Shown here piece after piece: positions 37,975-49,349 of a stretch of 64,000 bases of DNA. The notes under the pieces are model-generated. The model ran no database searches. It worked only from the letters and a program-made list of their open reading frames with translations, and was not told the DNA's origin. The stretch is from Artemisia argyi (lineage: Eukaryota > Streptophyta > Magnoliopsida > Asterales > Asteraceae), in the NCBI GenBank assembly GCA_030686995.1, contig CM060691.1, forward strand, positions 62,843,838 through 62,907,837, given 5' to 3'. Within the stretch, counting starts at the first letter, position 1; each line of letters opens with the position of its first letter. The position numbers were made by a program, and so were the translations under genes.

Positions 37975-40030
37975 TTCACATTGGCATAAAAGGAAATCTA
38001 AAATCTAATCTAAGGAATCTAAAAAAGCTAAACTAAGAATTGAATAAGCTGAGTTATCTAAGGGACAAAAATAAGCAGATATAAAAGCATTTAAAAGTAC
38101 TCAAATAAGCAATAAAGGTATAATGTGAAGCTGGTGCAGACAGAGATTAAAGTTTAAGCCATCTTTGACTTTTGCAAAATGTCCTACTGTTTTTATGCAT
38201 TATCTAGTCTAAAACTAACCTAGGTAAACTAATGATGCATTAATATCCTACTAACTAGTACTCAACCACAATGAACTTACCTAATCCAAACACCCTTGAA
38301 TATAAGCAGTTACACTATGTGATCATGTAACAAGTTACAAACTACAATACAAATGATCAAGCAAACTAAACTAATACTAAGAGATTCTAAATTATCAAAC
38401 TATAAGAGCAGAAATCAGTAGAAACACAACACACAAATCTATAATAAATCAATAAAATAGATAAACTACAAATGCTATAAAACACTATTCTAGCAAATCA
38501 GATGAATTCAACTAATCAAACAAGCTATAATACAGCAATAAAATCTAGATCAACAACTAATGAATATCAATAAAACAGTAAATCTCAATATAACTCTAAA
38601 AACTAAACAGACACAAAGAAATAACAATGAAAATCAAGAGTTACCACTAAATTCCCCCTCAGCAAGAACAGAGGGGGTTCCCTTTGCTTGCCTGTCTTTG
38701 TAACAGGCTGAGTGCTTCCCAATCTCACTCAAACTATCAGTTATACCCAATGATTCACCAAAATTCGCCAATTGAACCAATCATTTGACTACCTTTGACC
38801 AAAGAGATACTGATTATCAAATCTAAACCAACTATCACAGAAGTTTATTTAAAGCTAAAATAAGATTGATGAAACTATAAACAAGCTTATTAAAAGCTGA
38901 ATTTAAATCTAAAGCTAATTTGATACTATTTTTTATATTTTCTGTTTTTATTAAAACTTTGAAATGAAAATAACACTTGAAATTAATTTGTAAGATATAT
39001 GAAATAAGCTGATATCAAACAAGTAAAAGCTGAATAAAGACAGTAACAACAACAAAATGTAAAGATTAAAAAGAAGCTGATTTCATTAAAAATTTAAAAT
39101 GAATTACAATAAAACTATTCTAAATACATTCAAAGTAAATTTTGGCAGAGTTTAGCTATCCTAAAACTCCACACAAAAACTAGCTATCTAACTCTCTATT
39201 TATAGTGGAAGTGAGGAGAGGAGCTCACGGATTGCCATGTTGGCAATCCGTGTGGTGTGTTTCTTCATGCCAATCCTGAGCCGTGTGATCTCAATCAATC
39301 ATTACCCATCAAATCACAACCCTTGGATTACTCCTTATGACGCGTTCCTCCCAATCCATAGCTGCCACGTGCCCATAAGTGTGTTTGTTTGAGTTCTGAC
39401 ACGTTCTGACATCACCAATAGCTTCTAGAAACTCTTTGATTTGACGGAATTGTCATTAATTGTGGTGAATTTGTTGTACGGGTAAACTTAGGGTTCATAG
39501 TTACTGTAGCTATCTGGGTAAATAAAGGAATTGGGGGCGGGTAAGTGTACGGGGTGATTTTATTATTTTGTTTGTTTGACTTTAGGTGTTGACCGGATGA
39601 ATGTTGGGTCGGGTTTTGGGAATGTTGGGCTTGGGATGGTTTGGTGTTAGTTAAAGAATGGTTTGGGCTTGGATAATGAAACTTATGGGTTTGGATCAGG
39701 TTATAAGTATTTTGTAGATTTTGCATTTGTGAAATTACAAGGACCAATAATGTAGAATCTGAAAATGCAAGGGTCACTTATGCCAATCTTTCAAAAATAT
39801 TTCCAAAGACCATTGTTGACTTTTAAGATCACAACTTTGACTAATTGACCGTCTTCCACTTTCGTGTTTGGTTTCGTTGTTTTTTCGTGATTTTTCGTCA
39901 TTTTGTATAATATCCGTACCTGCACTTTCAAAAACACAAAAACAATACAAATTTGGCATATTTGGTTAGCTTTTGGTCTTATTCGGTCTGGTTTTGGTCT
40001 TACAAAAGGTGTGTAAATTAATACACACCA
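36317..40030 (-). repeat. 5' LTR of the Gypsy element (3714 bp)
   Basis: Starts TGGTGTG (40030) and ends GAATCA (36317) on the minus strand. A TATA box CTATAAATAG lies at 39205-39196, about 825 bp from the LTR start, so transcription probably begins near 39170. The poly-A tract at about 37935-37972 is longer than in the other LTR. ORFs on its minus strand (39412-39777, 39791-40033) are in U3 and have no family features. Confidence 0.88.
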
Positions 40031-40459
40031 CAAACCATTTGCTCGCCATCCCCTTTTGCTCGTCGTTTTAAAAAGAAGACGAAGGTTTGTTCGCTACATG
40101 ACAAGGAACATGGCGAGCAAATGCTTACTCGCCCCCCATGTTAGCTCGCCGTTTTTAAATGAATGTTGGTAGGTATATCTACCGAGCATTGCTGAGTTTC
40201 ATCATTTAAGAGGGGCGAGCAAATGAACCGGCAAGCAAAGCCAATTTGCTCACTTCATCGATTTTTTAAAGCAGAATTCGATGGTTCATTTTGGTAATGT
40301 TTGATGTATAGTGTTTATTTAAAAAAATGACACAAATAATAAGGTGACAACTATTTTCTTCAATTTGATTAGTTTAAGTTAATTCGAACGACAAAAAACG
40401 AGACAAAATCTAACATTTTATTTTTATTTATGAGACATAAACATATTGCTTAGGTTAGG

Positions 40460-40716
40460 TCTTCATTTATACTACTATATAATGTATTTGGGACTATTCT
40501 ATAATTAGAAAGGCTTAAAAATTCAGACTTTTACTTACTAATTATGGAAACAACCACCCCTAACAATTACCCCCAACAATTTATAACCACTTCAACAACC
40601 ACCCCCAACAATTTATAACCACCTCAACAACCACCCCAACAACCACTTTCCACCACCCCACCTCCCTCCTCTTCACCCCAACAATCCGCCCCCGCATCGC
40701 GCGGGCACCTTTCTAG
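40460..40716 (+). mobile_element. Short non-autonomous Helitron or Helitron 3' end, unit 2
   Basis: It ends CTAG (40713-40716) before a T, with the hairpin CCCGC-ATCGC-GCGGG (40691-40705) just upstream, a standard Helitron terminus. The body has repeated CAACCACCCC words. Unit 3 is continuous across this place (about 51690). The 5' end is uncertain; the TCTTCATTTATACTACTATA start near 40460 lacks a preceding host A. Confidence 0.65.
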
Positions 40717-41107
40717 TATATTGTAATGGACATGTGACTGTTTTCTTCGTCTTTGATAAATAGTTAAATACATATATAGGAGAGAGATATTTAAAAGTTG
40801 ATCTCGGCATCACGGGATAGATACCCAATCCACCAAAATTGTCGAAAACTTGTGTTTTGTATCTTGAAAAGGTAAACATGCACCTGCATTTTATCATGAA
40901 AAGGAGACTGAATAAATCTATTCATACATTTCTAATAATCTACTCGATAATATTCCAACATGACACTCAAAGTACTTAAACAAAACCTTACATTGAGAAA
41001 GTCCAGATATATGAACCTGATTACACAGAAAATCATGATTAACGAAATATGAGCTAGATTTTTATTTTTTTTTTTGGGGGGGGGGGGGGGGGGTTGGGAA
41101 TGGTGAT

Positions 41108-41240
41108 AAACTTAATCAGAGTTAGCATCACCATCGCCCCTTCATAATAATCATTCATCGCTTCAAGCCATTTTGCAGATTCAGAATCATTCATAGCTTG
41201 GTGGTAGGTTTCTAGTTCATTATGATCTCCAAGATCACAT
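41108..41240 (-). pseudogene. Copia reverse-transcriptase N-terminal fragment
   Basis: The minus strand encodes QAMNDSESAKWLEAMND, which matches the start of the Copia reverse-transcriptase region (the A-M-x-D-x-E-S-x-K-W-L-x-A-M-N pattern). It then loses similarity. A poly-T/poly-G run (about 41067-41092) lies next to it, and the foldback begins directly beyond its other end. Present only in unit 2. Confidence 0.5.
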
Positions 41241-41245
41241 TCATG

Positions 41246-44200
41246 ATAATAATGTTCATGTTATTCGTTGAAAGTTTCAAATGCAATGTGGAAGAGGTAG
41301 AAGACTGGTTGAAGAACGAGCATATGGAATTTCAAAATAGGGCTTTGTATTACATCGAACAAACGTGGCTCGTTCAACCATAAATGAGTTAGATTTTATG
41401 CAAGTGATTGAATAAAAGATTATTATTTGTACTGTCCCAAATTAAAAGCATTACTAATATCCATAATTTTCACTATGCTTTATCTATCAATCTGTGTTCA
41501 TAGTTTTCTTAACATTAATCTTCCTATTCTCATAATCATCATATATAACTAAATATACATAAATATGTATTTAGCAAGAGCTAGACCTTTCGTTGGTGGG
41601 AAAGGTTCTGTTGATTCCGTTGTTGGGGCTTTCTTAACACAATCTCCCTTTTCTCATAATCATCATATATAACTAAATATGTATTTAGCTAGAGCTAGAC
41701 TTTTCGTTGGTAGGGTTCTGTTGATTCCGTTGTTGGGGCTTTCTTAACACAAAACACATCAGACAAAAGTTCAAGGTAAGTTTAGGCTTGTTGTTTGGAA
41801 TGTTTTGTGAGGCCTAATAATATTACCTAATTTCACCTACATGTCTCTATCTTTAAAATACCCCATGAAAGATCCCAACAAAAATACAATGAAAGATCCC
41901 GAAAAAAACAATCACACTGAACATGCTCTAGACTGGAATGCAATAAAGACTTGCTAATGTTGATGACATATCTGATATCCTCCAAGGCCGAGGCCAACAC
42001 AATAGACTTGCGGAACGAATCCAGACAAGTTTTATTTAATTTTTTGAAAGGTAAAGATTATGTATTACCTAAAATGCATAAGCAAGATATAAATGGATAT
42101 AAGATGGATTTTTTAAATCTGTGCATCGTTTCCTAAATAGCATACATGATAAAAATAAAATAAAAAGTAAAAAAAATCTAGTTGTTTTGATATCAAGTGG
42201 CTAAGAAACGTGGAATATGCAATAGCAAAGTAAGATTCCTCAAATTTGTTAAGTATATAATCATGGTTTGGGTTTGTAAATTAGCTAATTATGTATAAGG
42301 TTATTCTTTATGGTGGTTTTTGGTTTGGGCGTGAAATGCAAGGAATGTCTTAGGCTATTACTGCTACGCCAAAAAGCATTACCCTGTAAGACTTTTTAAA
42401 TTAGTTAGAAAAAACAAGTCTAGGTAAAAAATTTGGGATTTTTTTTATCAATGTTTATATATCTTTTTACATAGTTGACACGCATGTAACCACGATAGTA
42501 GTGAGCTTCCTAATGGACTTCTATTTCATTAGCTAGAACATTGTAATGAATATATAGTGCATAAAGTATTTGCCATGACAATGGTAACTAACCTTGTGTT
42601 GAATGCTACATTAAGGTACCCCATGATTACCTCTATTCATGAATATCTCAAACATAGGATATCCAATCTTGATGCGGATTCTTTGTAATTTTCCTAATTC
42701 TATCACAAATTAGCTTACTCTAGTACGAATTATATTTAAGTTAATGTATGCAAATGTAATATACGTACGAATTGCATTACGAGATGATAACCTTCGGCAA
42801 GGTACAATTATTTCATCATTATATCTTTGAATGTTGCAGAAAAAAACAATCTAGGTTATCATGTCAACCCAAACATTTATAATTAAATCACAAGCAAAAC
42901 CAAACTAAAGCATGTTTCTTGTTGCATTTTCAAGAATACAACATTTAAAAATATAATTTGGGTGCATTTGGAGTAGTTATATATCGTTTTTCTCAAAAAT
43001 AACGTTGCAGGAATTGCAATGCTTGTCCGCTAGAGAAAGGTTGCAAGCATTGAATCAGTGCATTTCCAAGGTTTGTTGTTTAAATATTCTTTACTTGCTT
43101 CGATAATGTAAAATTAATGGTGTTATGTTATTACTAGATGTGACGATATGGTATTAGGAGGCCATTAGTTGAGAACACATTTGCTCCCGTTACTCCTCCA
43201 GTGACATCCTGTCCCAATTATAAACACAAAATCGAAGATATGGAAGATCTTTGTCTTCCTAAGGTACCACCTGCAACCATTCAGAACAACGAGCTTTTGA
43301 ATGGTTGTAGGATGTACCTTAGGAAGAGAAAGATCTTTGATTTTGTGTTTATAACTGGAACATGTGTCACTAGAGGAGTAACGGGAGCAAAATGTGTTCT
43401 CAACTAAATGAATAAGTTAATTTGTGATGAAATAGGAGAATTACAAAATATCCGTATCAAGATTGCATATCCTATGTTTGAGATATTCATGAACATAGGT
43501 AATCATGAGCTACCTAAGCACAAGGTTAGTTACCATTGTCATAGCAAATACTTGTTGCACAATATATTCATTACAATGTTCAAACTCACTGTTCTAGCTA
43601 ATGAAACAGAAGTCCATTAAGAAGCTCTTTAATCGGGACCATCCTAAATCCTATTATCCTGTTGACATGCGTGTCAACCTTGTAAAAAGATATAAACAAT
43701 GATAAAAAAATAATAATAAAAAAATAATAATAATAAAAAAAGCCTTTCCTAAATTTTTTACGCAAACCTTTTTTTTGTAACTAATTTAAAGTCTTACGGG
43801 CAATGTTTTTGGCGTAGCGTTAATAGCCTAAGACATTTCATGCACTTTACGCCCAAACCAAAAAAAACCCCATAAAGAATAACATGCACATATAATTAGT
43901 TTATTTAGAAAACCAAACCATGATTATATATTTAACAAATTTGAGGGATCTTACTTTGCAATCCAGATTCCACATTTCTGAGCCACACGATATCAAAACT
44001 ACTAGATTTTTTTTATCATGTATGCTATTAAGGAAACGTTGCACAGAAAAATCCATCTTATATCCATTTTATATCTTGTTTATGCATTTTAGGTAATATC
44101 TAATCTTTAGCTTTCAAAAAATAAAATAATATTTGTTCTGCAAGTCTATCGTTCTAGCCTGTGTCTTTGAGGATATCATATATGTCCATCAAGATCAACA

Positions 44201-44561
44201 AGTCTCATTGCATTCTAATCTAGAGCATTTTTAGTGTGATTGTTGTTTTCGAGATCTTTTCAATGTGTTTTTGTTGCGGTATTTTGAAGATAAAGACATG
44301 TAGGTGAAACTAAGCAACGTTAGGTAATATTATTATGACGTGAACAAATAATATGCATCATGAAACATTCTTAACAACAAGCCTGGACTTACCTTGAACT
44401 TTGGACTTACCTTGAACTTTTGTCTGATATGTTTTGTGTTAAGAAAGCGCCAACAATGGAATCAACATAAGCTTTCCAACCCATGAAAGGTCTAGCTCCT
44501 GCTAAATACATTTTTATGTATATTTAGTCAATTATATGATGATTATGAGAAAACGACGATT

Positions 44562-44611
<50 letters not shown>

Positions 44612-44888
44612 ATTAACACGTGATCGATAAAGCATAGTGAAAATTGTGGATATTAGTATTGCTTTTAATTTGGAACAGAACAAATATTAATTCTTTATTC
44701 AATCACTTGCATACAAACAAAGTCATTTATTGCCATAGTAATTACCTTGAATGAGGCACGCTTGTTCGTTCAATGAAATACAAAGCCCTCTTTTGAAATT
44801 TCATCTGCTCGTTCTGCATCCAGTCTTCTACCTCTTCCAGATTGCATTTCAAACCTTCAACAAATAATATGAATATTATTATCATTTT
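41246..44888. repeat. Large inverted repeat (foldback), unit 2, centre about 43290
   Basis: The same structure as in unit 1, with its left arm more complete. CAACCATTCA and TGAATGGTTG flank the centre. The outermost matched part includes the peptide-coding block at 41262-41383 (plus) and 44750-44865 (minus). The left arm again has about 450 bp without a mirror (about 42700-43140). Small additions occur in the right arm: A/T-rich repeats near 43700, an 18-bp tandem duplication near 44395 and a poly-A tract near 44567-44609. ORFs at 41951, 43201 and 43408 are short and not supported as genes. Confidence 0.85.
44750..44865 (-). pseudogene. Unidentified exon-like fragment, unit 2 right arm
   Basis: Counterpart of 7266-7388 but open at the position that is a stop there (EEVEDWMQNEQMKFQKRALY), ending at AG followed by GTAATT. 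The left-arm partner on the plus strand at 41262-41383 reads EEVEDWLKNEHMEFQNRALY. The family is not recognised. Confidence 0.4.
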
Positions 44889-45175
44889 CATAAATAACAT
44901 CTAATAACACGAAGGATAAATGATACAAGTACTTTGCAATATTACGACTTTTACTTTTGACTTTAGTATAGAGTTTTAAGCACATTCATATTCATAATAT
45001 GATCATATGCTTGAAAAGAAAGAGTCATGTTTAACTTGGTAAGACCTCCAAAATTAAATGGCCACTTTAGAGTAACATACTATTTTTGGCCACTTTTAGT
45101 AGCATATATTTTTTTGGGCAATTCAGGTAAAAAAAATTAAAAATAATATAAATAAATAAATAACTTGCACATAAT

Positions 45176-45435
45176 CAATGGCGTAGCTAAGTTAACGGAG
45201 GTCTGTGCGAAATTTTATATGTACTAAAACAAAAAACATAGTATTTTGATGATCTATGTTTTAACAAATATTTACAACATAAAATTGTGTAACTTTCACA
45301 ATTTTCATTGGAAGTGAATTTTGAGGCCTCAAATATATAACGGGGTATATATTTTGAGGCCCCTAAAAATTTGAGGCCCTGTGCGGTAGCACACCTCGCA
45401 CACCCTCGTATACGGCTCCCTCGTATACGGCTCTG
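45176..45435. mobile_element. hAT MITE (CAATGGCGTAGC termini)
   Basis: 260 bp, beginning CAATGGCGTAGCTAAG and ending with the complement of CAGAGCCGTATACG, with an 8-bp target duplication CACATAAT at 45168-45175 and 45436-45443. Unit 1 has a single uninterrupted site near 7695. The interior repeats the phrase GAGGCC several times. Confidence 0.85.
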
Positions 45436-46181
45436 CACATAATCATGTAAGCTTGCATTTCAATACTAAATAGGTAACAAAACTTATACAAACTATCGAG
45501 AAGCCCAATAGATATTCCCCTTCAGATTGGATAGAGATAATCCCCCATTTGATTCAGACGCATTCCGGGGGCAGCCCTCCAAGGAACTTTTGCGCCATTT
45601 GGGAAACCTACTAAAAGCATTTTGATTAAGTAGGAAACTTACCTTTTAACATCATATAGGTAACTAAAACTACATTTAGAAAATAGTACCTATGTTGTGC
45701 TTACTGAGGGTGAGTCTTTTACTCACCCGGCCTAAACAATCCCCGCGATCGTTTTCAAACCCTTCCCCTAGCCACCCTAAAAATGTTTACCTTAGGAGCT
45801 TCGTATTAAGTAAATTACTTAATAACACATCTACATCATCACTTGGTTAACACGTACATATTCAAAACCGGATTACCAAGTGACCAAACAACATGATGTA
45901 TGGTACCAAAAAAAAAGGTATGTTAAACATATATTCATGTTCAGATTAACTCATGACTGAATGACACATATGAACATACTGAAGTTATGTATCACAGGTA
46001 TTTTTTAATATAAAATCTGAACTGACACTGTATTTGACCACTTGCGCACAATTAATAATCCAACTCAATGGGAACGAAGAAAAAAAAGATGACACGCAAA
46101 GTTTTATCGATAGTGTATTTAACTCAAATTGAATAAAAGAGAAATAAACATAAGCTTACACATAGTGTTAGAAGTACTTAC

Positions 46182-46580
46182 AGATGAATCATCTGGGCAT
46201 CATGGTCACTAAAATTCATTATCTACCAGCGAGGTGACAACTTCTGTAAAATAAATAAAATATACTCTCTTAACAACATGATCGCACATGGCATATTGCA
46301 AAAAAAAAAAAAAAAAGGTTCCACAGATAGCCAGTAGATCATTTGGCATTGCCTAATTTGCTACTAATCATAACATTACATTGACTATACACATGTTACT
46401 AGAAAATGAGTATAAAAGCAGTTACTTACTAAGTGTATGCAAATATTACTGTGGGTCACAAGAGTAGCAGCTTGTAACTCCATATTCCCAGCCCATGTGC
46501 CATCTTTTTCCATCGACTTACAGTATTCATTAAATGGTACTTCATCTTCAATAAACGGCTCATAGTTTTCACGGTTTTCT
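46182..46580 (-). pseudogene. OTU-type cysteine protease (deubiquitinase) pseudogene, unit 2
   Basis: Exon 46580-46430 is open and encodes ENRENYEPFIEDEVP, then YCKSMEKDGTWAGNMELQAA, then SNICIH, a conserved OTU-domain block of the plant OTU deubiquitinases that also carry SEC-C type tails. It ends at an intact GTAAGT donor. Exon 46243-46182 (CAG acceptor, GTAAGT donor) encodes SPRW-stop-IMNFSDHDAQMIHL, with TAG at 46225-46223. The same stop is in unit 1, so it predates the duplication. The exons with the catalytic Cys and the last His are not found within the unit. It is a fragment of a host gene duplicated with the unit. Confidence 0.78.
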
Positions 46581-46801
46581 CTGAAATAAAGGCTCAATAG
46601 TCAATAGTTTGTTTACTAAATAATAAGCACAGTTAACACCATAACAGCAGTTGTAATTTATTGTAAATGTTAAAAGCTTGTATAGTTCATTCACAAGAGA
46701 ATACTGATCTAATGTATAAAGCTTTATGACTGCAGCCAGAGAGACTTTGGGGACTTCTGTTTGATAATATCCTAGTGAAGTAAAGCTCATCGATTATCTA
46801 A

Positions 46802-47132
46802 TAGATTATGGGGCTTTGTGGTCCACTGGGTGAAGCTTATTAAGTTAAGCGAGCCTAGGTGAGAGTAGTACCGAGTTGGGTGACCAACCGGGAAGTCCTC
46901 ACATGGGGACCACAAGCTCTAATGATATCAACCAGCTACCTTAGAAGCCTGGGCCAACCATGTGATGTCTTGATCCAACTAAAGGACGCGAGTTCGATTC
47001 CGTTCCGCAAGCATGGTTGGGTATTGGGTGGAGGTATTTCACAGGCATCAAACCTTTGTTGGGTAGGGTTGATGGGTACCATTATGGTACACAGGATTGA
47101 GGTGTCCCTGCCAATCTACACTTTTGATCCAA
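46802..47132 (+). mobile_element. 5S-rRNA-related SINE-like insertion
   Basis: Absent from unit 1. Positions about 46848-46905 match the 3' half of plant 5S rRNA, including the internal Pol III control region: AGTTAAGCG (box A), GAGAGTAGTACC, then GGGTGACCAACCGGGAAGTCC (box C). Arms TTGTGGTCC (about 46817) and GGACCACAA (about 46908) could pair around it like 5S helix I. Further on, AGTTCGATTCC (about 46990) resembles a tRNA B box. A 5S head plus tRNA-like body is the plan of SINE3-type elements. The flanks show no clear target duplication, and about 20 bp of target is missing relative to unit 1. The ORF at 46859-47176 is fortuitous. Confidence 0.6.
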
Positions 47133-47524
47133 CTATGACAAGCAACAAACAGCCTCACCCCTTAGGACGCATTTGAGGTATTATCTGGTTGGAAATCTAC
47201 CAAGAATGTAGAAAGTTGATAAGCAAAAAAATACTTTCGCTTGCACCCTCAGAAGGTTAGTACTTGCATTTACAGTGCATAAAAACCGAACGACTATTAA
47301 GCTTCATATTTAAACCCGCCTATTATATTAGTCATCACGGTAGGCTATTATGAGTGAAGAACATGTTTCAATATAGCCTATAAAGTCTTCCACCTGTTAT
47401 ATTAGTTTCTCACCAACTACGATTGACATGAAACACGCTTAGCTCAATATTAAAATTGTTTAATCAACGTATAACTATCCTTCAGCTAATATCCTTAAGT
47501 CTACACATTGCACAGAGTTGGAAG

Positions 47525-47737
47525 CAGAGGCGCAGCTTCTAAGGGGGGGGGGGAGGGGGGGCGGCCGACCCCCCGAAATTTTTTTTGCGATGTAGGGGTA
47601 TATAGTTTTCGTGTAGAAAAATTTCGGTATTTTCGGTTTCGCCCCCCAATTTAATTCGGTTTCGACCCCCCATAGTGTTAGGAAAAAAAAAAATTTAGAT
47701 CCCGACCCCCCACTCGAAATTTCCAGCTTCGCCACTG
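47525..47737. mobile_element. hAT MITE (CAGAGGCGCAGCT termini)
   Basis: 213 bp, starting CAGAGGCGCAGCTTC and ending with the complement of CAGTGGCGAAGCT. The perfect 8-bp target duplication GTTGGAAG is at 47517-47524 and 47738-47745. Unit 1 has GTTGGAAG once near 14209. The interior has G9 and C-rich runs. Confidence 0.9.
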
Positions 47738-47745
47738 GTTGGAAG

Positions 47746-49019
47746 TATTTCATCCTAAGCAAAAACGCAACGCAACAACATGATAAACTCAAAGCAAAAC
47801 ATGGAGGGTCCCGGCCCCCCCAAAATTTCCATCCACGGTAACTTCTATAATTTTCAAACCTAACGCATCAAGCTGAGCGTTATATCCGACTTCTTTCCAT
47901 TATTTTTAACCTATAAAAATTGTTATAATTCAATAAGCACACTATTACCACTTGTGTAAATACTTATCTAGGTGAATTATAAAGTGAATTAAACAGTAAA
48001 CATGTATAAATAATACTAACTACATGATTAAAAAGTAGTAATAATATAATAGTAATAAGTAAATAAGATGATGGACTTACATTATGCTGTTGTTTATTAT
48101 ATTAGGTTAAGATTTTTTATTGATCTTTGTTTTCATCATTGTTTATTGATGATTAGGAGATTTTTTCTATCGAGTAATTTTCAAGTGTGTAAATTTAAGC
48201 GAGATGAATGAATTAGGTTAATTAAAAAGTAATTTATTGAGGTTAACGGCGGCTTTTGTTAACAGTTGCTGGGCTCGTTCGTTTGTACAACTGTTGCCTG
48301 GCCCATAATGAAGTTTATACGGCCCAAAATCTTAAACTCCGTCACCGTGTGGAAGGATCCATTAAACCTAGTAAACTAGTTGGTATCGATTATTTTTATA
48401 TCGTAGATCTTGTTTATGTAATATTTTAACTATGTTGCAAATTATATTTGTTAGTTCTTGTTCCTTTATATAAAAAGATGATGGTTTAAATTGAAATGGC
48501 CACGTGTGATTTAGATGGTAAAAATAACTTTTCCCGAGTGTGTTTCAGTAAGAAAATGTCATGTGATATTTGCGTTCAAAGCATGAAACTTACACGGAAT
48601 GGTTAAAGTTTGTTTGAAGAAAAGCCTAGTTAACTAATTGGTCTCAGTTTTAAATGTACTCTAAGCTATGATATCATCAATTCGCACTTTGATTACAAAT
48701 AGTCAGCTGATCTTTTGTTGTTGAACTTGGTCAAATTGTGTGTTGTTATGTATCTTTCATTCTTTCTATATGTTGCACTTCAAGTTTGACAAATTAACCA
48801 TATGTGTTTAAACAATGTTTCATATGTTCATTTTTTTCTAACCAATGGAAAACTATTAATCCAGAGGTTGTATGATGGTTTAAATAATGTTTCATACTTA
48901 TGTTGTTACAATTATTTCTAACAAAAGGAAAACTATTAATCCATAGAAGTTGCATGATGGATTATTTCTAACAAAAGGAAAACTATTAATCCATAGAAGT
49001 TGCATGATGGTCGGGATAC
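47746..49019. other. Unit 2 core between the hAT MITE and the 7SL gene
   Basis: No gene is seen. It contains the empty sites of Helitron 1 and the Mutator-like element of unit 1. A perfect tandem duplication of about 51 bp lies at 48910-49010 (unit starts ATTATTTCTAACAAAAGG). Confidence 0.55.
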
Positions 49020-49328
49020 AAAAAAAAATGGTTGTTCAATTGAGAGATCCCAGGAGGTTATACGAGATACCGTAGAGCCCTGGCTTGTTATCCTTCCACT
49101 GTCATGAGCGAGAGGTTTTCGCAGCTCTGTGAAACCAGCCTAACGCAGTGCCCTCTACTTTAGGAACCATGAAACCCGGGCTTTCGCTCAAGTCACATGA
49201 TCCAACTCGCAACTTGGAATGGGCAAGCCAGTTTATGGACTAGCGGAACCAACCAGACAAAGGATAGCTCACGTCTAACCATATTAATACCCTCACTTGA
49301 GTTACAAGCAAGCGCTACCAAGCCCGGT
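49020..49328 (-). ncRNA. 7SL: 7SL (signal recognition particle) RNA gene, unit 2
   Basis: Paralogue of 21944-22252. On the minus strand it starts ACCGGGCTTGGTAGCGCTTG and continues TTGTAACTCAAGTGAGGG. This keeps UGUAAC, the Alu-domain motif important for SRP9/14 binding that is altered in unit 1. The S-domain block AGAGCTGCGAAAACC is present. The predicted RNA is about 305 nt and runs into a T9 run (A-run 49020-49028 on the plus strand). The promoter is intact. By these criteria it is the better candidate of the two for a working gene. Small differences from unit 1 are spread along it. Confidence 0.75.
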
Positions 49329-49349
49329 GGGAGCTGCTTTGCAAATGGT

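Larger units (their letters stand above)
26556..40030 (-). mobile_element. 13.5 kb Ty3-Gypsy (Athila/Tat-like) element without reverse transcriptase
   Basis: The 5' LTR is 36317-40030 and the 3' LTR is 26556-30203 on the minus strand. Termini are TGGTGTG...GAATCA, and the target duplication CAAAC lies at 26551-26555 and 40031-40035. The primer-binding site TGGCGCCGCTGCCGGGGA (36311-36294) is the form used by plant Athila/Tat elements. The polypurine tract CGGGGGGATTT lies directly before the 3' LTR (about 30214-30204). The LTRs match closely, with roughly 30-45 differences by eye, so insertion is recent. The interior encodes Gag, protease and an acidic linker but no RT, RNase H or integrase, so the copy is non-autonomous. 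About 2.2 kb of non-coding DNA separates the last ORF from the 3' LTR. Confidence 0.9.
26431..40333. mobile_element. Unclassified AAATAAT-flanked insertion, unit 2, split by the Gypsy element
   Basis: Counterpart of 3379-3795, with flanking AAATAAT at 26424-26430 and 40334-40340. Its own sequence is 26431-26550 and 40036-40333, and the 13.5 kb Gypsy element sits inside it. The GGCGAGCAA words continue on the right side. Confidence 0.6.

Noticed and set aside
46990..47005. A tRNA gene around AGTTCGATTCC
   Set aside because: No matching acceptor stem, anticodon arm or A box at the expected distance; better explained as part of the SINE-like insert.
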